Shown: positions 19,216 to 28,754, counted from the first letter of the stretch. The stretch is 64,000 nucleotides of DNA from Bermanella sp036960565 (GCA_036960565.1 JBALXQ010000032.1:1-64000); one strand, 5' to 3'. Notes: generated from the letters alone by a model not told the origin. Numbers and translations are program-made.

Positions 19216-19485
19216 CTAACTAATCAGGTAGGGCATGTTCATGTAAATGCCCTTAGCATAGGTCACCAATTTATTGACGATCCAAGGGCCAAACCACATG
19301 ACACATAAAAGCGTAATCACTAATCGAGGTAAGAAACTCAAGGTCTGTTCATTAATTTGCGTGGCCGCCTGAAAAGTAGCCACGGTTAACCCCACCAGTA
19401 GTCCTGGAACCAGAACCGCTCCCACAATCATGATGACAATAAACAAACCTTCCCGTAAAAAATCACCAATGTTTTCAGCACCCAT
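19216..19485 (-). CDS. fliQ: FliQ, flagellar export gate protein
   Basis: 89 aa with two membrane helices, the usual length. The sequence GLLVGLTVATFQAATQINEQ is characteristic of the family. It is part of the FliP5-Q4-R1 gate. It lies 42 bp downstream of fliP. Confidence 0.96.
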   Translation of the reverse strand: MGAENIGDFLREGLFIVIMIVGAVLVPGLLVGLTVATFQAATQINEQTLSFLPRLVITLLCVMWFGPWIVNKLVTYAKGIYMNMPYLIS

Positions 19486-19527
19486 AATTTAGATCCCTTA
19501 AATTGTTTAATTAAAAAACAACTTCAT

Positions 19528-20271
19528 TTAAAACCCGTAACTGGCCGCGAGCGTCCCTACTACCATGGCCCAGCCATCTACTAAAACAAAGAGCATGACT
19601 TTAAAGGGTAAGGAAATAATAATAGGGCTTAACATCATCATCCCCATCGCCATCAATATACTGGCCACTACTAGATCGATAATTAAAAACGGAATGAACA
19701 ACATGAACCCCATTTGAAAGGCGGTTTTTAATTCACTGGTGGCAAAGGAAGGAATTAAAATATGCAAAGGGGTATCGGCAGCTGTAGCAATATCTTTTTC
19801 ACCCGATAGACGTACAAATAAGGCAAGGTCATCTTCTCTCACTTGAGCCAGCATAAATTCTTTAATAGGAATACTGGCACGCTCCAGAGCTTCAAGAGGC
19901 AAGATTTCTTCTGCAATATAGGGCTGAATGGCAGTTTCATTAATAACGTTGAATACCGGTTTCATGATAAACATAGATAAAAATAGCGCTAAACCTAACA
20001 ATATTTGATTGGACGGTGTTTGTTGTAAACCCAAAGCCTGACGAAGAATGGCAAACACCACAATAATTCGGGTAAATGATGTCATCATGATTAATAAGGT
20101 GGGTAAGATTGTCAGGGTAGACATGATGGCTAAAATTTGAATGGTCACGGTATAACGACCACTGCCATCTGCTTGCGGCTGATAGGTTAATGCAGGAATG
20201 CCAAAATCAGCTTCGGCATAACTTGCAAGACTAAACAGCATTAAAGCAATAAAAACAGATACATTCTTCAT
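19528..20271 (-). CDS. fliP: FliP, flagellar export gate protein
   Basis: 247 aa. A cleavable signal peptide (hydrophobic core followed by SYAEA) precedes family blocks such as TSFTRIIVVFAILRQALGLQ and the C-terminal VLVDGWAMVVGTL. It is the main subunit of the export gate. The start overlaps the fliO stop by one base, which indicates translational coupling. Confidence 0.97.
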   Translation of the reverse strand: MKNVSVFIALMLFSLASYAEADFGIPALTYQPQADGSGRYTVTIQILAIMSTLTILPTLLIMMTSFTRIIVVFAILRQALGLQQTPSNQILLGLALFLSMFIMKPVFNVINETAIQPYIAEEILPLEALERASIPIKEFMLAQVREDDLALFVRLSGEKDIATAADTPLHILIPSFATSELKTAFQMGFMLFIPFLIIDLVVASILMAMGMMMLSPIIISLPFKVMLFVLVDGWAMVVGTLAASYGF

Positions 20272-20747
20272 TAAGCATCATCCACTTTAATTGATGCGCT
20301 AGACTTCTCTTTCAGTTCACTTTCATTTTTTGTTTTTAAATTTTGGGACATTATTTCTTTTAGGCGATCAGAGAAATTATTACTTTTAGCTTTCTCTGTT
20401 TGTAAAATAGGCTCATCAAATGTTGCCAGAGTATTGATATTATGTGCGGTTAGACCTAACAGTATTTGTTTACCTCCCACTTCAATTAATACAATTTTCT
20501 CCTTAACGCCCATGGGCATCACCGCCAGAGTTTTAAGCGGTAAACCGGTTAACCCCTGAACGCCACGATAGCGTTTAACAAACCAAGCAATGGCATAAAT
20601 TAGAATGAGTATCGCACTCAGTGCCAAAGTAACCTGTATTATCTGGTCTTCGCTATTGGGTATTTGTGGCGTAATCAGAGTAGGCGTTACCATTGAAGCC
20701 GGAGCTTCAGATACCGCCTGCAGCAAAAATAACATCATAAAAAACAT
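20271..20747 (-). CDS. fliO: FliO, export gate assembly protein
   Basis: 158 aa. One membrane segment (VTLALSAILILIYAIAWFVK) is followed by the FliO core containing GGKQILLGLTAHNINTLATF and a charged C-terminal tail. FliO helps FliP oligomerise. The assignment rests on this core and on the invariant fliN-fliO-fliP order. Confidence 0.88.
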   Translation of the reverse strand: MFFMMLFLLQAVSEAPASMVTPTLITPQIPNSEDQIIQVTLALSAILILIYAIAWFVKRYRGVQGLTGLPLKTLAVMPMGVKEKIVLIEVGGKQILLGLTAHNINTLATFDEPILQTEKAKSNNFSDRLKEIMSQNLKTKNESELKEKSSASIKVDDA

Positions 20748-20787
20748 CCATTTTTATTATTTTTTTATATTTGTTAAACAAGGTGTT

Positions 20788-21300
20788 TTATTTCAATCTC
20801 TGTATACGTTCACTTTGACTAATAACATCGGTTAAACGAATACCAAATTTATCATTCACCATTACCACTTCACCATGAGCAATTAAGGTACCGTTCACCA
20901 AGACATCAAGCGGTTCACCGGCTAAGCGATCCAATTCAATTACCGAGCCCTGATTCAATTGCAATAAATTACGAATGGCTATTTGAGTGTTACCCACTTC
21001 CATTGAGATGCTCACTGGAATATCTAAAATAACATCCAGTTCTGGCGTACCACTGTCCCCTTTGGGCACTTCATTAGCGCTGGAATCAAACTCTTCCATA
21101 GGCGCTGGCTGAACACCATCGTCATCACTATCGCCATCGTCGCCAGACTCTTCCATGGCTGCCGCCCATTCATCGGCTAATGCATCACCGTCAGCGGCAT
21201 CATCTACCGCCCCCGCCACCTCATCTGCCAATGAATCGGCATCAATTTTGGGTTCTTCACCTTCCGGTGTGGTGTTTTCATTTTCGTCTTCTTCACTCAT
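20788..21300 (-). CDS. fliN: FliN, C-ring switch protein
   Basis: 170 aa. The C-terminal 90 residues are a SpoA-type domain (LDVILDIPVSISMEVGNTQI, LAGEPLDVLVNGTLIAHGEV). The N-terminal half is very acidic (Asp/Glu-rich, probably disordered) and longer than in E. coli FliN (137 aa), as in Pseudomonas. It forms the base of the C-ring, where CheY-P binds. The gap to fliM contains duplicated fliM 3'-end sequence. Confidence 0.95.
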   Translation of the reverse strand: MSEEDENENTTPEGEEPKIDADSLADEVAGAVDDAADGDALADEWAAAMEESGDDGDSDDDGVQPAPMEEFDSSANEVPKGDSGTPELDVILDIPVSISMEVGNTQIAIRNLLQLNQGSVIELDRLAGEPLDVLVNGTLIAHGEVVMVNDKFGIRLTDVISQSERIQRLK

Positions 21301-21380
21301 AGCAAAGCGGCCTCATTCTTGCCAAAAACTGTTCTTCAAATAGTGGTGTTTTCATTTTTACTTTTATCATTAGCATCACT

Positions 21381-21552
21381 CATTAAGAAGACACCTCATT
21401 ATTACCTGTAACAGTTACACCAACATTGTTCATAAAGAAGGTGCCTCATTATTTCCAACCACTGCTTTACGATTATCAGCGAATTTTTCAATTACACTTA
21501 GATTACTCATAAAGAAGGTGCCTCATTATTTCCAACCACTGTTTTACGATTA
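21381..21552 (-). repeat. Degenerate tandem copies of the fliM 3' end
   Basis: The last codons and stop of fliM (block at 21508-21552, containing CATAAAGAAGGTGCCTCATT) recur almost unchanged at 21430-21476, and more weakly at 21381-21410. The downstream copy would encode the same last residues, VVGNNEAPSL plus stop. Spacing between copies is about 77 and 50 bp. The region lies in the fliM-fliN spacer and is not translated as far as I can see. Confidence 0.8.
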
Positions 21553-22502
21553 ATGGGGGAGTTAATTTTTACCGCCAAGGCTTCGGAAGATACCCCCAGC
21601 TGTCCGCGAAAGATTGGGGTTTTATTGGCTTGCAATATAAATTCCTCTGGCATATCTATGGGGATCACATCACCGACTTTTAGTGCCGCTACTTCACGCA
21701 GTGAAATTTCCTGTTGAACAATGGTGCCGTGTATCGGAACTTTGGCATTCTGAATATCTTCTTGCAAAGATTGCACCCAGCGATCATCCACTTCATCTAT
21801 ATCACTTTGTACACCAGCATCCAGCACTTCTCTTATGGGCTCTATCATGGAATACGGCATGGCCACATGCAGATCCCCACCGCCGCCATCTAATTCAATA
21901 TGGAAAGAACTCACCACCACCACTTCACTAGGGCTAACAATATTGGCCATGGCCGGATTTACTTCCGAGCCATAATATTCAAATTCCAATTCCATCACCG
22001 CATGCCAGGCTTCTTTCATATCGGTGAATACTTGGCCTAGGATTAACTGCACAACTCGTAATTCAGTAGGGGTAAATTCACGACCTTCTATTTTGGCATG
22101 ACGCCCGTCACCACCAAAAAAGTTATCCACTAGTTTAAACACCAGTTTGGCATCCAAAATAAATAATGCTGTGCCTCGTAATGGCCTTACCTTTACCATA
22201 TTCAATGAGGTGGGAACGTACAGAGTGTGGATGTATTCACCAAACTTCATAATTTGAATACCGCCACTGGCCACATCGGCACTGCGCCGCAAAAAGTTAA
22301 ACATGCTGATTCGGGTGTAGCGGGCAAAACGTTCATTGATCATTTCAAGGGTGGGCATGCGCCCGCGAACAATTCTATCCTGACTAGAAAGATCGTAGGA
22401 TTTAACCCCGTCGCCACCGGTGGGTTCTTCCGGTTCAATATCACCATCGTCTACCCCGTGTAATAGGGCATCGATTTCATCTTGACTGAGTAGGTCTTGC
22501 AT
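21507..22502 (-). CDS. fliM: FliM, C-ring switch protein
   Basis: 331 aa. The N-terminal CheY-binding peptide LLSQDEIDALLHGV is present. The middle CheC-like domain contains RPLRGTALFILDAKLVFKLV and FFGGDGRHAKIEGREFTPTE. A C-terminal SpoA domain follows. FliM sets rotation direction. A 210 bp spacer separates it from fliL; I find no gene or clear promoter there. Confidence 0.97.
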   Translation of the reverse strand: MQDLLSQDEIDALLHGVDDGDIEPEEPTGGDGVKSYDLSSQDRIVRGRMPTLEMINERFARYTRISMFNFLRRSADVASGGIQIMKFGEYIHTLYVPTSLNMVKVRPLRGTALFILDAKLVFKLVDNFFGGDGRHAKIEGREFTPTELRVVQLILGQVFTDMKEAWHAVMELEFEYYGSEVNPAMANIVSPSEVVVVSSFHIELDGGGGDLHVAMPYSMIEPIREVLDAGVQSDIDEVDDRWVQSLQEDIQNAKVPIHGTIVQQEISLREVAALKVGDVIPIDMPEEFILQANKTPIFRGQLGVSSEALAVKINSPINRKTVVGNNEAPSL

Positions 22503-22712
22503 TAATATGCCTGAATTATTATTTTAATTTTTTAGAACTGTTACCAACACTTTTACTTAAAGAGGTAACAGAAGCGCAAATATCACTCATTTAACAAGAA
22601 AATTTATTCGTTTTATTCAGCTAAAGGGCTATTAAATATTTATCGACTTTAACTAAATACCTAGCGCGCTATTAAATTATTTGTGTATTCCGCCTTAAAT
22701 TAACAAAGCTTA

Positions 22713-23246
22713 TTATTGAATCACAAAGTTGGTAAATAGAATCTGGTCAAGTCCTGCTTCAATACCTGTTTCCTGTGTTAACAAGCGATTCACTTCATCT
22801 ACCAAGGTAGTCCGTAAGTTAGAGCGACCTTCTGCAGTGCGAATAACACCAAAATCCTGGCTACTTAATAAATTAATAATTGAGCTACGTATCATCGGAC
22901 TATGCATTTGCAAAGCGCCTGCAATTTCTTCATCGTGTGTGAGCGCCTCCATATGAATTTGTAAATACCTCTGTCTCGGCCCCACTTTATAGTTAATGAT
23001 AAATTCAGGTTTCATCTTCACGTAAATGGCAGGCCCTTTGGAGGCGGATGTGGTTTCCATGACTTCTTCGGCTTCTGCATCAACATCTGCATCAGGAGTA
23101 GACTCCCCTCCCATTAAGAAAAAAGCAGCGCCAGCCGTGATTGCCACCACCACAACCACCGCCACGATAATAATAATCAGTTTCTTTTTACTGCCCCCGT
23201 CGCTCTCATCTTCGACACTCATCTGAAGCTCTTTATCGTTCGCCAT
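22713..23246 (-). CDS. fliL: FliL, stator-associated basal body protein
   Basis: 177 aa. A Lys-rich N-terminus and one membrane helix (KKLIIIIVAVVVVVAITAGA, about residues 21-40) are followed by the periplasmic FliL domain ending GLDQILFTNFVIQ. FliL rings surround stators and support torque. AGGTG lies 5 nt before the ATG, and an RpoN promoter match is at 23279-23293. This is the first gene of the fliL-flhB operon. Confidence 0.95.
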   Translation of the reverse strand: MANDKELQMSVEDESDGGSKKKLIIIIVAVVVVVAITAGAAFFLMGGESTPDADVDAEAEEVMETTSASKGPAIYVKMKPEFIINYKVGPRQRYLQIHMEALTHDEEIAGALQMHSPMIRSSIINLLSSQDFGVIRTAEGRSNLRTTLVDEVNRLLTQETGIEAGLDQILFTNFVIQ

Positions 23247-23278
23247 ACGTCACCTTTTTGATTCTTGTAAAGAATTTA

Positions 23279-23293
23279 GCAATCCCTATGCCA
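23279..23293 (-). promoter_or_regulatory. RpoN promoter of the fliL operon
   Basis: The minus strand reads TGGCATAGGGATTGC, an excellent -24/-12 match with correct spacing. The predicted start near 23267 gives a leader of about 20 nt containing the ribosome binding site. Confidence 0.7.
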
Positions 23294-23431
23294 CGCAGCC
23301 AAATTAATGGCAGGCAAGCACATCCAAGAAGATTGTATTTATTTTTATAGTGTAGTCATGAGAACACAGAGTGAACAATAAACGGCCGGAAACCTGCATA
23401 AATGCCGGTTTTTGAAAGTAGCCTATAAAGA

Positions 23432-23453
23432 GGCTAACCCGAACGGGCTAGCC
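23432..23453 (-). terminator. Hairpin after fliK
   Basis: Stem GGCTAaCCC / GGGcTAGCC (9 bp, one mismatch) with loop GAAC, 23 bp past the fliK stop. On the minus strand only a short T-rich run (TCTTTAT) follows, so termination may be partial. Confidence 0.45.
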
Positions 23454-23475
23454 GATATAAATTTTTATCCTTACA

Positions 23476-24858
23476 TTAAGCAAAATAATCCACTAGAGAA
23501 TCAGATTCACTGACTGTCTCATGCTGGTTTTCTATGTCCACATCTGTATCTAGGTTAGCTGAGCCATCTTCATTAAACTGTCCTTCGGCGCCGGTGCCAG
23601 CACTGCCTTGTTGCTGGCCTTGTTCCGATACATTCACATCAGCCAAATTAATCCCTTCTTGCTCCATCATTTCCCGCAACCTAGGGGCCTGGCTTTCCAA
23701 AGCATCCCGCACCACAGCATGGTTACTGGTAAAGGCCACATTCACCTGATCGTTTTGTACCTTAATTTTTATTTCCAAAGCGCCCAGCTCTGGCGGGTCT
23801 AACTGAATACGGGCACTTTGCAGCCCTTCACTGTTCATGATCGCCACACGCTTTGATATTTGTTCATTCCACTGCACCGCATTAGGTGGCATATCCAGTT
23901 TGAGACGTGCCTGCGCTGTTTGCACGTTTTCACTCATTTTCAGCTTCTGCGCCTGAATTTGCTCTGGGCTTGATTCCAATTCATTCATTGCCTGATTGGC
24001 TTGTGGCAAAGCATTTGGCAGCTCTGCTTGGCTTAACTGGCTCATTTGGGCTGAAGTATTTAGCTGGGGAGGCAAGACCTGAATTTCGCTGGTGGGGGTA
24101 GCCACTTTAGGACTGAGCGTAATGGGTTTTTCATGAATACTGGCCAGCTCAAGGTTTCCGTCTAACATTGAGTCTCCCTCGCCTAAACCTGAAGGATCAT
24201 CTATGTTAGCCATTTTATTTTCAGTATTAACTTGCTTAGCAAAGGGCTGCATCGCAACTTCTGGCTGAGTCTGGGTTGGGCTACTGGTTGGTGCCATTGG
24301 CTGAACCAGCTTATTCCCCTTTGCATCCATCAGTTGGGTGACCTGTTCTTCCATGGAGTCACCTTCTATCTGGGCTTCCTGCCAATTAAGCTGGGCTTTA
24401 TTCTGTGTAGCAGGGTGAGATTGAGCCGTGCTAGCCAGTATCTGAACCTGAGCATCACGCTGCTTTTGAATATCTTTCAGGTCGATGGGGGTCTGAGTCC
24501 ATGGGGCGATCACAGCCTGAGCATCGTCAATTTCATCCACAGTATTGGTGGGTAGTTGAGCATGTTGCACTTCTACCACATCACTCAATGCCCCTTCCAC
24601 GGACTGAGCAACTTCCTGACCATAGGCGGCAAGTTCTTGCCCAATAGGCAATACTGGGGTCTCCATTTGCTTATTTAACGCTTGATAAAAAGAAAGAGAA
24701 GAAGACTCTCCATCGCTGTCGGTATTGCTTGCAGGTGCAGGGTTAGTCGCGCCAGCCCCTTGATTAACAGCAGGTGCCAGTGGATTTGAGCTATTACTAC
24801 CGGCTCCGGAGAGCGGTGTGGTTGAAGGTGGTAACGAAAAGAAAGGTAAATTGGCCAT
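23476..24858 (-). CDS. fliK: FliK, hook-length control protein
   Basis: 460 aa. A long Gln/Pro/Ser-rich variable N-terminal ruler precedes the conserved C-terminal domain at about residues 330-420, with SARIQLDPPELGALEIKIKV and VRDALESQAPRLREMM. FliK measures the hook and triggers the FlhB switch. The tail is acidic. The gene has its own RpoN promoter match at 24894-24909, separate from that of fliL. Confidence 0.95.
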   Translation of the reverse strand: MANLPFFSLPPSTTPLSGAGSNSSNPLAPAVNQGAGATNPAPASNTDSDGESSSLSFYQALNKQMETPVLPIGQELAAYGQEVAQSVEGALSDVVEVQHAQLPTNTVDEIDDAQAVIAPWTQTPIDLKDIQKQRDAQVQILASTAQSHPATQNKAQLNWQEAQIEGDSMEEQVTQLMDAKGNKLVQPMAPTSSPTQTQPEVAMQPFAKQVNTENKMANIDDPSGLGEGDSMLDGNLELASIHEKPITLSPKVATPTSEIQVLPPQLNTSAQMSQLSQAELPNALPQANQAMNELESSPEQIQAQKLKMSENVQTAQARLKLDMPPNAVQWNEQISKRVAIMNSEGLQSARIQLDPPELGALEIKIKVQNDQVNVAFTSNHAVVRDALESQAPRLREMMEQEGINLADVNVSEQGQQQGSAGTGAEGQFNEDGSANLDTDVDIENQHETVSESDSLVDYFA

Positions 24859-24864
24859 GACTCA

Positions 24865-24894
24865 ACTCATCAATTTGAAACTTAATTGATGAGT
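24865..24894 (-). promoter_or_regulatory. Perfect 11 bp inverted repeat across the fliK start point
   Basis: ACTCATCAATT and AATTGATGAGT are separated by 8 nt. The repeat overlaps the predicted fliK start point and touches the -12 element. It could be an operator, a leader hairpin, or an end signal for the hsb genes upstream; no T-tract follows it. Confidence 0.45.
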
Positions 24895-24909
24895 GCAATG
24901 CTTAGGCCA
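24894..24909 (-). promoter_or_regulatory. RpoN promoter of fliK
   Basis: The minus strand reads TGGCCTAAGCATTGCA, a strong -24/-12 match with correct GG/GC spacing. The predicted start near 24883 leaves a leader of about 25 nt. Confidence 0.7.
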
Positions 24910-24939
24910 ATTAAAAAAGTAAAGAAACTAAATTAAAAA

Positions 24940-25275
24940 CTAGCTGCTCAGTTTGTGTAATTCACCTCTCACCTGCTGGTATTCATCTTGAGCCAGAGCA
25001 AAGGGTTGTTCTATATTGGTAAGGTTTTCAGCGCGAGCTTGATCTTCAACTTGCTTAAATAAACCAGAAAGAAATTCGGCACAAATATTAGCACTGGACC
25101 CTTTTAAACTATGAGAAATTTCGGCGACTTTATGCCTGTCCTTATTATTTATGGCGGATTGCAGCAAGGCTATTTTCTCGTCACTATCTTCCACATAGGT
25201 ATTGATCAAATCTTCAAAAGCATCTTCCATAAGATCTTTTAATTCATTAATTTGCCCTAAATTTAAATGTGACAA
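24940..25275 (-). CDS. hptB: HptB-like histidine phosphotransfer protein
   Basis: 111 aa Hpt domain with the phospho-His H55 in ISHSLKGSSANICA. It starts at a TTG with AGGAG 10 nt upstream. In P. aeruginosa HptB receives phosphate from hybrid kinases and passes it to HsbR. The order here, hsbA-hsbR-hptB, is the same. The gene lies 15 bp after hsbR and before fliK. Confidence 0.85.
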   Translation of the reverse strand: MSHLNLGQINELKDLMEDAFEDLINTYVEDSDEKIALLQSAINNKDRHKVAEISHSLKGSSANICAEFLSGLFKQVEDQARAENLTNIEQPFALAQDEYQQVRGELHKLSS

Positions 25276-25290
25276 TATCTATCCACTCCT

Positions 25291-26997
25291 TTAATCAGCT
25301 GTCCATGACAAATCAACCCTAACTTGATTGCCATTGCCTACATACTCAAGATTATCGCAGATACTCAATATTAATGGTATTCCTCGGCCACTATAGCCCT
25401 GATTAACAAAGTTTTTATCTTGGCGGCATTTATAATCAAATCCTTTGCCACTGTCGGTGACCATAATCATCAGCCGCCCGCCTCCGGGAATCGGTTTATG
25501 ATCAAATTCAAAGCTTACTGTGCCCTCTTTCAATTCTTTAATGGCGATTTCACGCTGACTATAATATTCAGCGAATCCCTTAGCGTCTTGTTTTAAGCCT
25601 GAATTTAATGCCAACACACCATGTTCAAAGGCGTTAGAAAATAGCTCGGCCATTAACGTATAAAGCTGACCACTGAAGCCTTTTAAATACGGCACATCGC
25701 TTAAGATGCTTAACATTAAGGGCATGGGGTTAAAGGTTTTCAGAGTATCACCACGCAGGGTATAACGCATATTCCAATCCATAGGGCCACTCACCATGCC
25801 GCTGCTTAAATCTATGCTTACCTCTCCCACTTCGCTTTCTTCTACCATTCGTACTTCGAGCAAGGTGGTATCGTCGTCTTTACCACGCTCGCCCGTAAAT
25901 TCATTCACCGTTTTGACAATTTCATCAAATAATACGGTGTCGTCTACATTGTTATTAAAGATATCTTGCAGGCGCTCTTCGCCAAACAAATCCCCTTGAT
26001 CATTGCGAGACTCTACAATACCGTCCGACCACATGTAGAGTTTGTCATTCTTGCGAAACGAATATTTTTGCGTATTGCCATCAAATGCCTGACTCGACAG
26101 CACACCCAGGGGCAAGTGAGTGGATACCACTTTATCTATACGCTTATCGTCATATCTATACAGGTAAAAATCTGGCAGACCGCCCATCCAAACTTCAATT
26201 TCTTCTTTGCGAAAGCTCAAATTCACCATGCACACACAACAAAAATACCCTATAGGCAAAATATTTTTAAGCTTAATATTAATTTCACGCAGGATATCTT
26301 CCATGGCGAAACCCTTAGCGGTCATACCGTAAAAGATTTCGGCCAAAGGCATGGCACCAATGGCAGCAGGCAGGCCATGACCGGTGAAATCCCCCAATAA
26401 AATGTGCATGCTGCCCGAGGGTTTACGCGCTGCCAGCAGCACGTCGCCGTTAAACACAGAAAAGGGTGACAGCAGATATTTAAGATTAGGTAAATGCAAA
26501 CAGCCAGCATGGGTCACGTTATCGTAAACGGCTTTTGCCACTTCTTGTTCGTGCACCATGTATTCGTTATTTTCTCGAATTAAGTCTCGTTGACGCTGCA
26601 AGATATGATGCATTTTACGCATACGACTAAAGGCATTGATTTTTGCCTGCAAAATAATCTTATTATAAGGCTTAGTCAGGAAATCATCGCCACCGCTGTC
26701 CAAACACTTGGCCAGCTCATTAGCATCTTGCAGGGAGGTGAGAAAGATAATAGGAATCATATCTTCACCGGCAAGGCTTTTAATTTCCAAAGCTGCGGCT
26801 TGCCCATCCATGTTAGGCATGATCACATCTAGGAGAATTATATCGGGGAGTGCTTGCTTGAATTGAGCGACTGCTTCTAGGCCATCTGCGGCCTCACAGA
26901 CTTCATGGCCCATTTTTTTAACAATAGCCGACAAAATCATACGATCTGATTTATTGTCATCGGCAATCAATATTTTTAATGATGACCCAGCATCCAT
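25291..26997 (-). CDS. hsbR: HsbR-like response regulator: REC, PP2C phosphatase, kinase domain
   Basis: 568 aa from the ATG at 26997 (GAGG 7 nt upstream). Receiver domain at 1-125 with phospho-acceptor D57 in IILLDVIMPNMDG; SpoIIE-type PP2C at about 180-390 with GDFTGHGLPAAIGAMP and GKDDDTTLLEV; C-terminal GHKL ATPase at about 430-565 with AELFSNAFEHGV and TDSGKGFDY. Length and order match P. aeruginosa HsbR, which phosphorylates or dephosphorylates the STAS protein HsbA depending on its own phosphorylation by HptB. That module links swarming and flagellar gene expression through FlgM. Confidence 0.9.
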   Translation of the reverse strand: MDAGSSLKILIADDNKSDRMILSAIVKKMGHEVCEAADGLEAVAQFKQALPDIILLDVIMPNMDGQAAALEIKSLAGEDMIPIIFLTSLQDANELAKCLDSGGDDFLTKPYNKIILQAKINAFSRMRKMHHILQRQRDLIRENNEYMVHEQEVAKAVYDNVTHAGCLHLPNLKYLLSPFSVFNGDVLLAARKPSGSMHILLGDFTGHGLPAAIGAMPLAEIFYGMTAKGFAMEDILREINIKLKNILPIGYFCCVCMVNLSFRKEEIEVWMGGLPDFYLYRYDDKRIDKVVSTHLPLGVLSSQAFDGNTQKYSFRKNDKLYMWSDGIVESRNDQGDLFGEERLQDIFNNNVDDTVLFDEIVKTVNEFTGERGKDDDTTLLEVRMVEESEVGEVSIDLSSGMVSGPMDWNMRYTLRGDTLKTFNPMPLMLSILSDVPYLKGFSGQLYTLMAELFSNAFEHGVLALNSGLKQDAKGFAEYYSQREIAIKELKEGTVSFEFDHKPIPGGGRLMIMVTDSGKGFDYKCRQDKNFVNQGYSGRGIPLILSICDNLEYVGNGNQVRVDLSWTAD

Positions 26998-27149
26998 TAC
27001 CAACCTCGCATCCTTACTACTTGCAAGTTGTTGTCAAACTAATGAACTTGCCTCGACGGAGTAAAACGGGAAAACCATCTAGCAAAAACAACAATAGCCT
27101 GCTTTCAAATTAAACTGTTTTCTTTGATTAATAACCAAATTTTCCAAGC

Positions 27150-27449
27150 TTAATCTATAGCAAATAATTGTTCGAAATTTGAAATGGTTAATATTTTTTT
27201 AACATCTTGATTGCAGCGTGTAATACGTACCTGAGCCGTGTCGCCGCCTGCGTGATCACGCAGCAATAACAACATGCCTAAAGCCGAGCTGTCTAGATAA
27301 GTGGCTTTGGCCATATCAATCACATAGCTCTTAACTGAGTCACCCGATTTTTCGTACGCATCACGAAACTCTTGGTGCGCGCTAAAATCAAAACGCCCCT
27401 CTACTTGTACGGTTAACTCACTGCCGCTAACGGATGTGCCTATTGACAT
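27150..27449 (-). CDS. hsbA: HsbA-like STAS anti-anti-sigma factor
   Basis: 99 aa STAS domain with the phosphorylatable Ser in YLDSSALGMLLLL (S54/S55). It starts at the ATG at 27449 with GGGGT upstream. In P. aeruginosa HsbA binds the anti-sigma factor FlgM, or a diguanylate cyclase, depending on phosphorylation. It lies 152 bp before hsbR. The 261 bp spacer to cheB shows no gene. Confidence 0.85.
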   Translation of the reverse strand: MSIGTSVSGSELTVQVEGRFDFSAHQEFRDAYEKSGDSVKSYVIDMAKATYLDSSALGMLLLLRDHAGGDTAQVRITRCNQDVKKILTISNFEQLFAID

Positions 27450-27710
27450 GTGTGACCCCTAATTGCCTATCCCTGCACCTTAGACTAATTAAAAACTTTG
27501 TAATCGGCAACCACCCAAGGAGGGCGAAAACTGCCAATAGTTTCCACTAATCTAGTTATATGACTTAACTGAGCATAGTCCAAAAAAATACAGATAGTAA
27601 CTTTTGCCCCTATCTGAACCGATTAATTTTGAAGTTTGATACTAAGCCGTTAAATCCCCTTCACCATCTTCTGAAAACACACCAAAGCCACTGCTCTGGA
27701 AAACACCCTG

Positions 27711-28754
27711 CTAACTTTTTCGTTTGAGCTGGCTCACCACATGCCCAGCAATATGGCTTAATGGCAAAATTTTGTCATGTGCATTAACCTCGGCCGCCGC
27801 TCCAGGCATACCCCATACCACAGAGCTGTCTTTATCCTGAATAATATTATAACTACCAGCCTCCTTCATTTTCAGCATGGCCTTAGCGCCATCATTGCCC
27901 ATGCCGGTTAACATAATACCTATGGTGTTTTTGGCACAATGTTCGGTAATGGAGTTAAACAAGACCTCTACTGATGGCTTGTGCAGGTTCACACGTTCAC
28001 CATTGGTAATCTCGCAATAATAATGTCCCCCCTTTTTAACGACCTTTAAATGGCGATCACCTGGCGCAATATACACGTGCCCCGCCATTATTTTATCGCC
28101 GTTATGAGCCTCATGTACGGTGAGGGGTAATAAGCTATCTAGGCGCTTAGCAAACGAAGTACTAAACACAGGAGGAATGTGCTGAGTAATGACAATGGGC
28201 GGGCTATCCGCTGGCATCATCATTAATAATTCACGTATGGCTTCGGTACCGCCAGTGCTGGCACCGATAGCGATAATGGTATTGTGCATCTGACCAATCT
28301 TACTGGCCCGCTCCACTTTAATAGGATCCCTATTGGCCTGAATTTCCAGACGTCCTAAGTTGGCGATGGCCGCCAATTTTACTTTTTCTACAATTTCCTG
28401 AGCATATTCGGCCAACAACTCGGGGCTATCGGCACTGGGCTTGCCGACGTATTCCACCGCTCCCACCTCTAAAGCCTCCAGAGTGGCTGGTGCGCCTTTT
28501 TGAGTAAGGGTTGAAATCATCACCACCGGCATGGGCCTTAGTTTCATGATTTTTTTTAAAAAAGTAATGCCATCCATCTTTGGCATCTCAATGTCCAAGG
28601 TAATTACATCTGGCTTTAATTGCTTAATTTTTTCTCGAGCAATAAAGGGATCCTCGGCCGTGCCGACTACCTCAATGCCCGGTGCCTTATTAAAGATATC
28701 AGTTAATACCTTACGAATCAGGATGGAGTCATCCACTATCAAGACTCTAACCAT
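27711..28754 (-). CDS. cheB: CheB, receptor methylesterase/deamidase
   Basis: 347 aa. The receiver domain has phospho-acceptor D54 in VITLDIEMPKMDG. The C-terminal esterase has its catalytic Ser in IAIGASTGGTEAIR, His in VITQHIPP and Asp in MLTGMGNDGAKAM. It removes methyl groups from chemoreceptors. GGAGGGA precedes the ATG. It closes the chemotaxis block and lies 87 bp after cheD. Confidence 0.96.
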   Translation of the reverse strand: MVRVLIVDDSILIRKVLTDIFNKAPGIEVVGTAEDPFIAREKIKQLKPDVITLDIEMPKMDGITFLKKIMKLRPMPVVMISTLTQKGAPATLEALEVGAVEYVGKPSADSPELLAEYAQEIVEKVKLAAIANLGRLEIQANRDPIKVERASKIGQMHNTIIAIGASTGGTEAIRELLMMMPADSPPIVITQHIPPVFSTSFAKRLDSLLPLTVHEAHNGDKIMAGHVYIAPGDRHLKVVKKGGHYYCEITNGERVNLHKPSVEVLFNSITEHCAKNTIGIMLTGMGNDGAKAMLKMKEAGSYNIIQDKDSSVVWGMPGAAAEVNAHDKILPLSHIAGHVVSQLKRKS

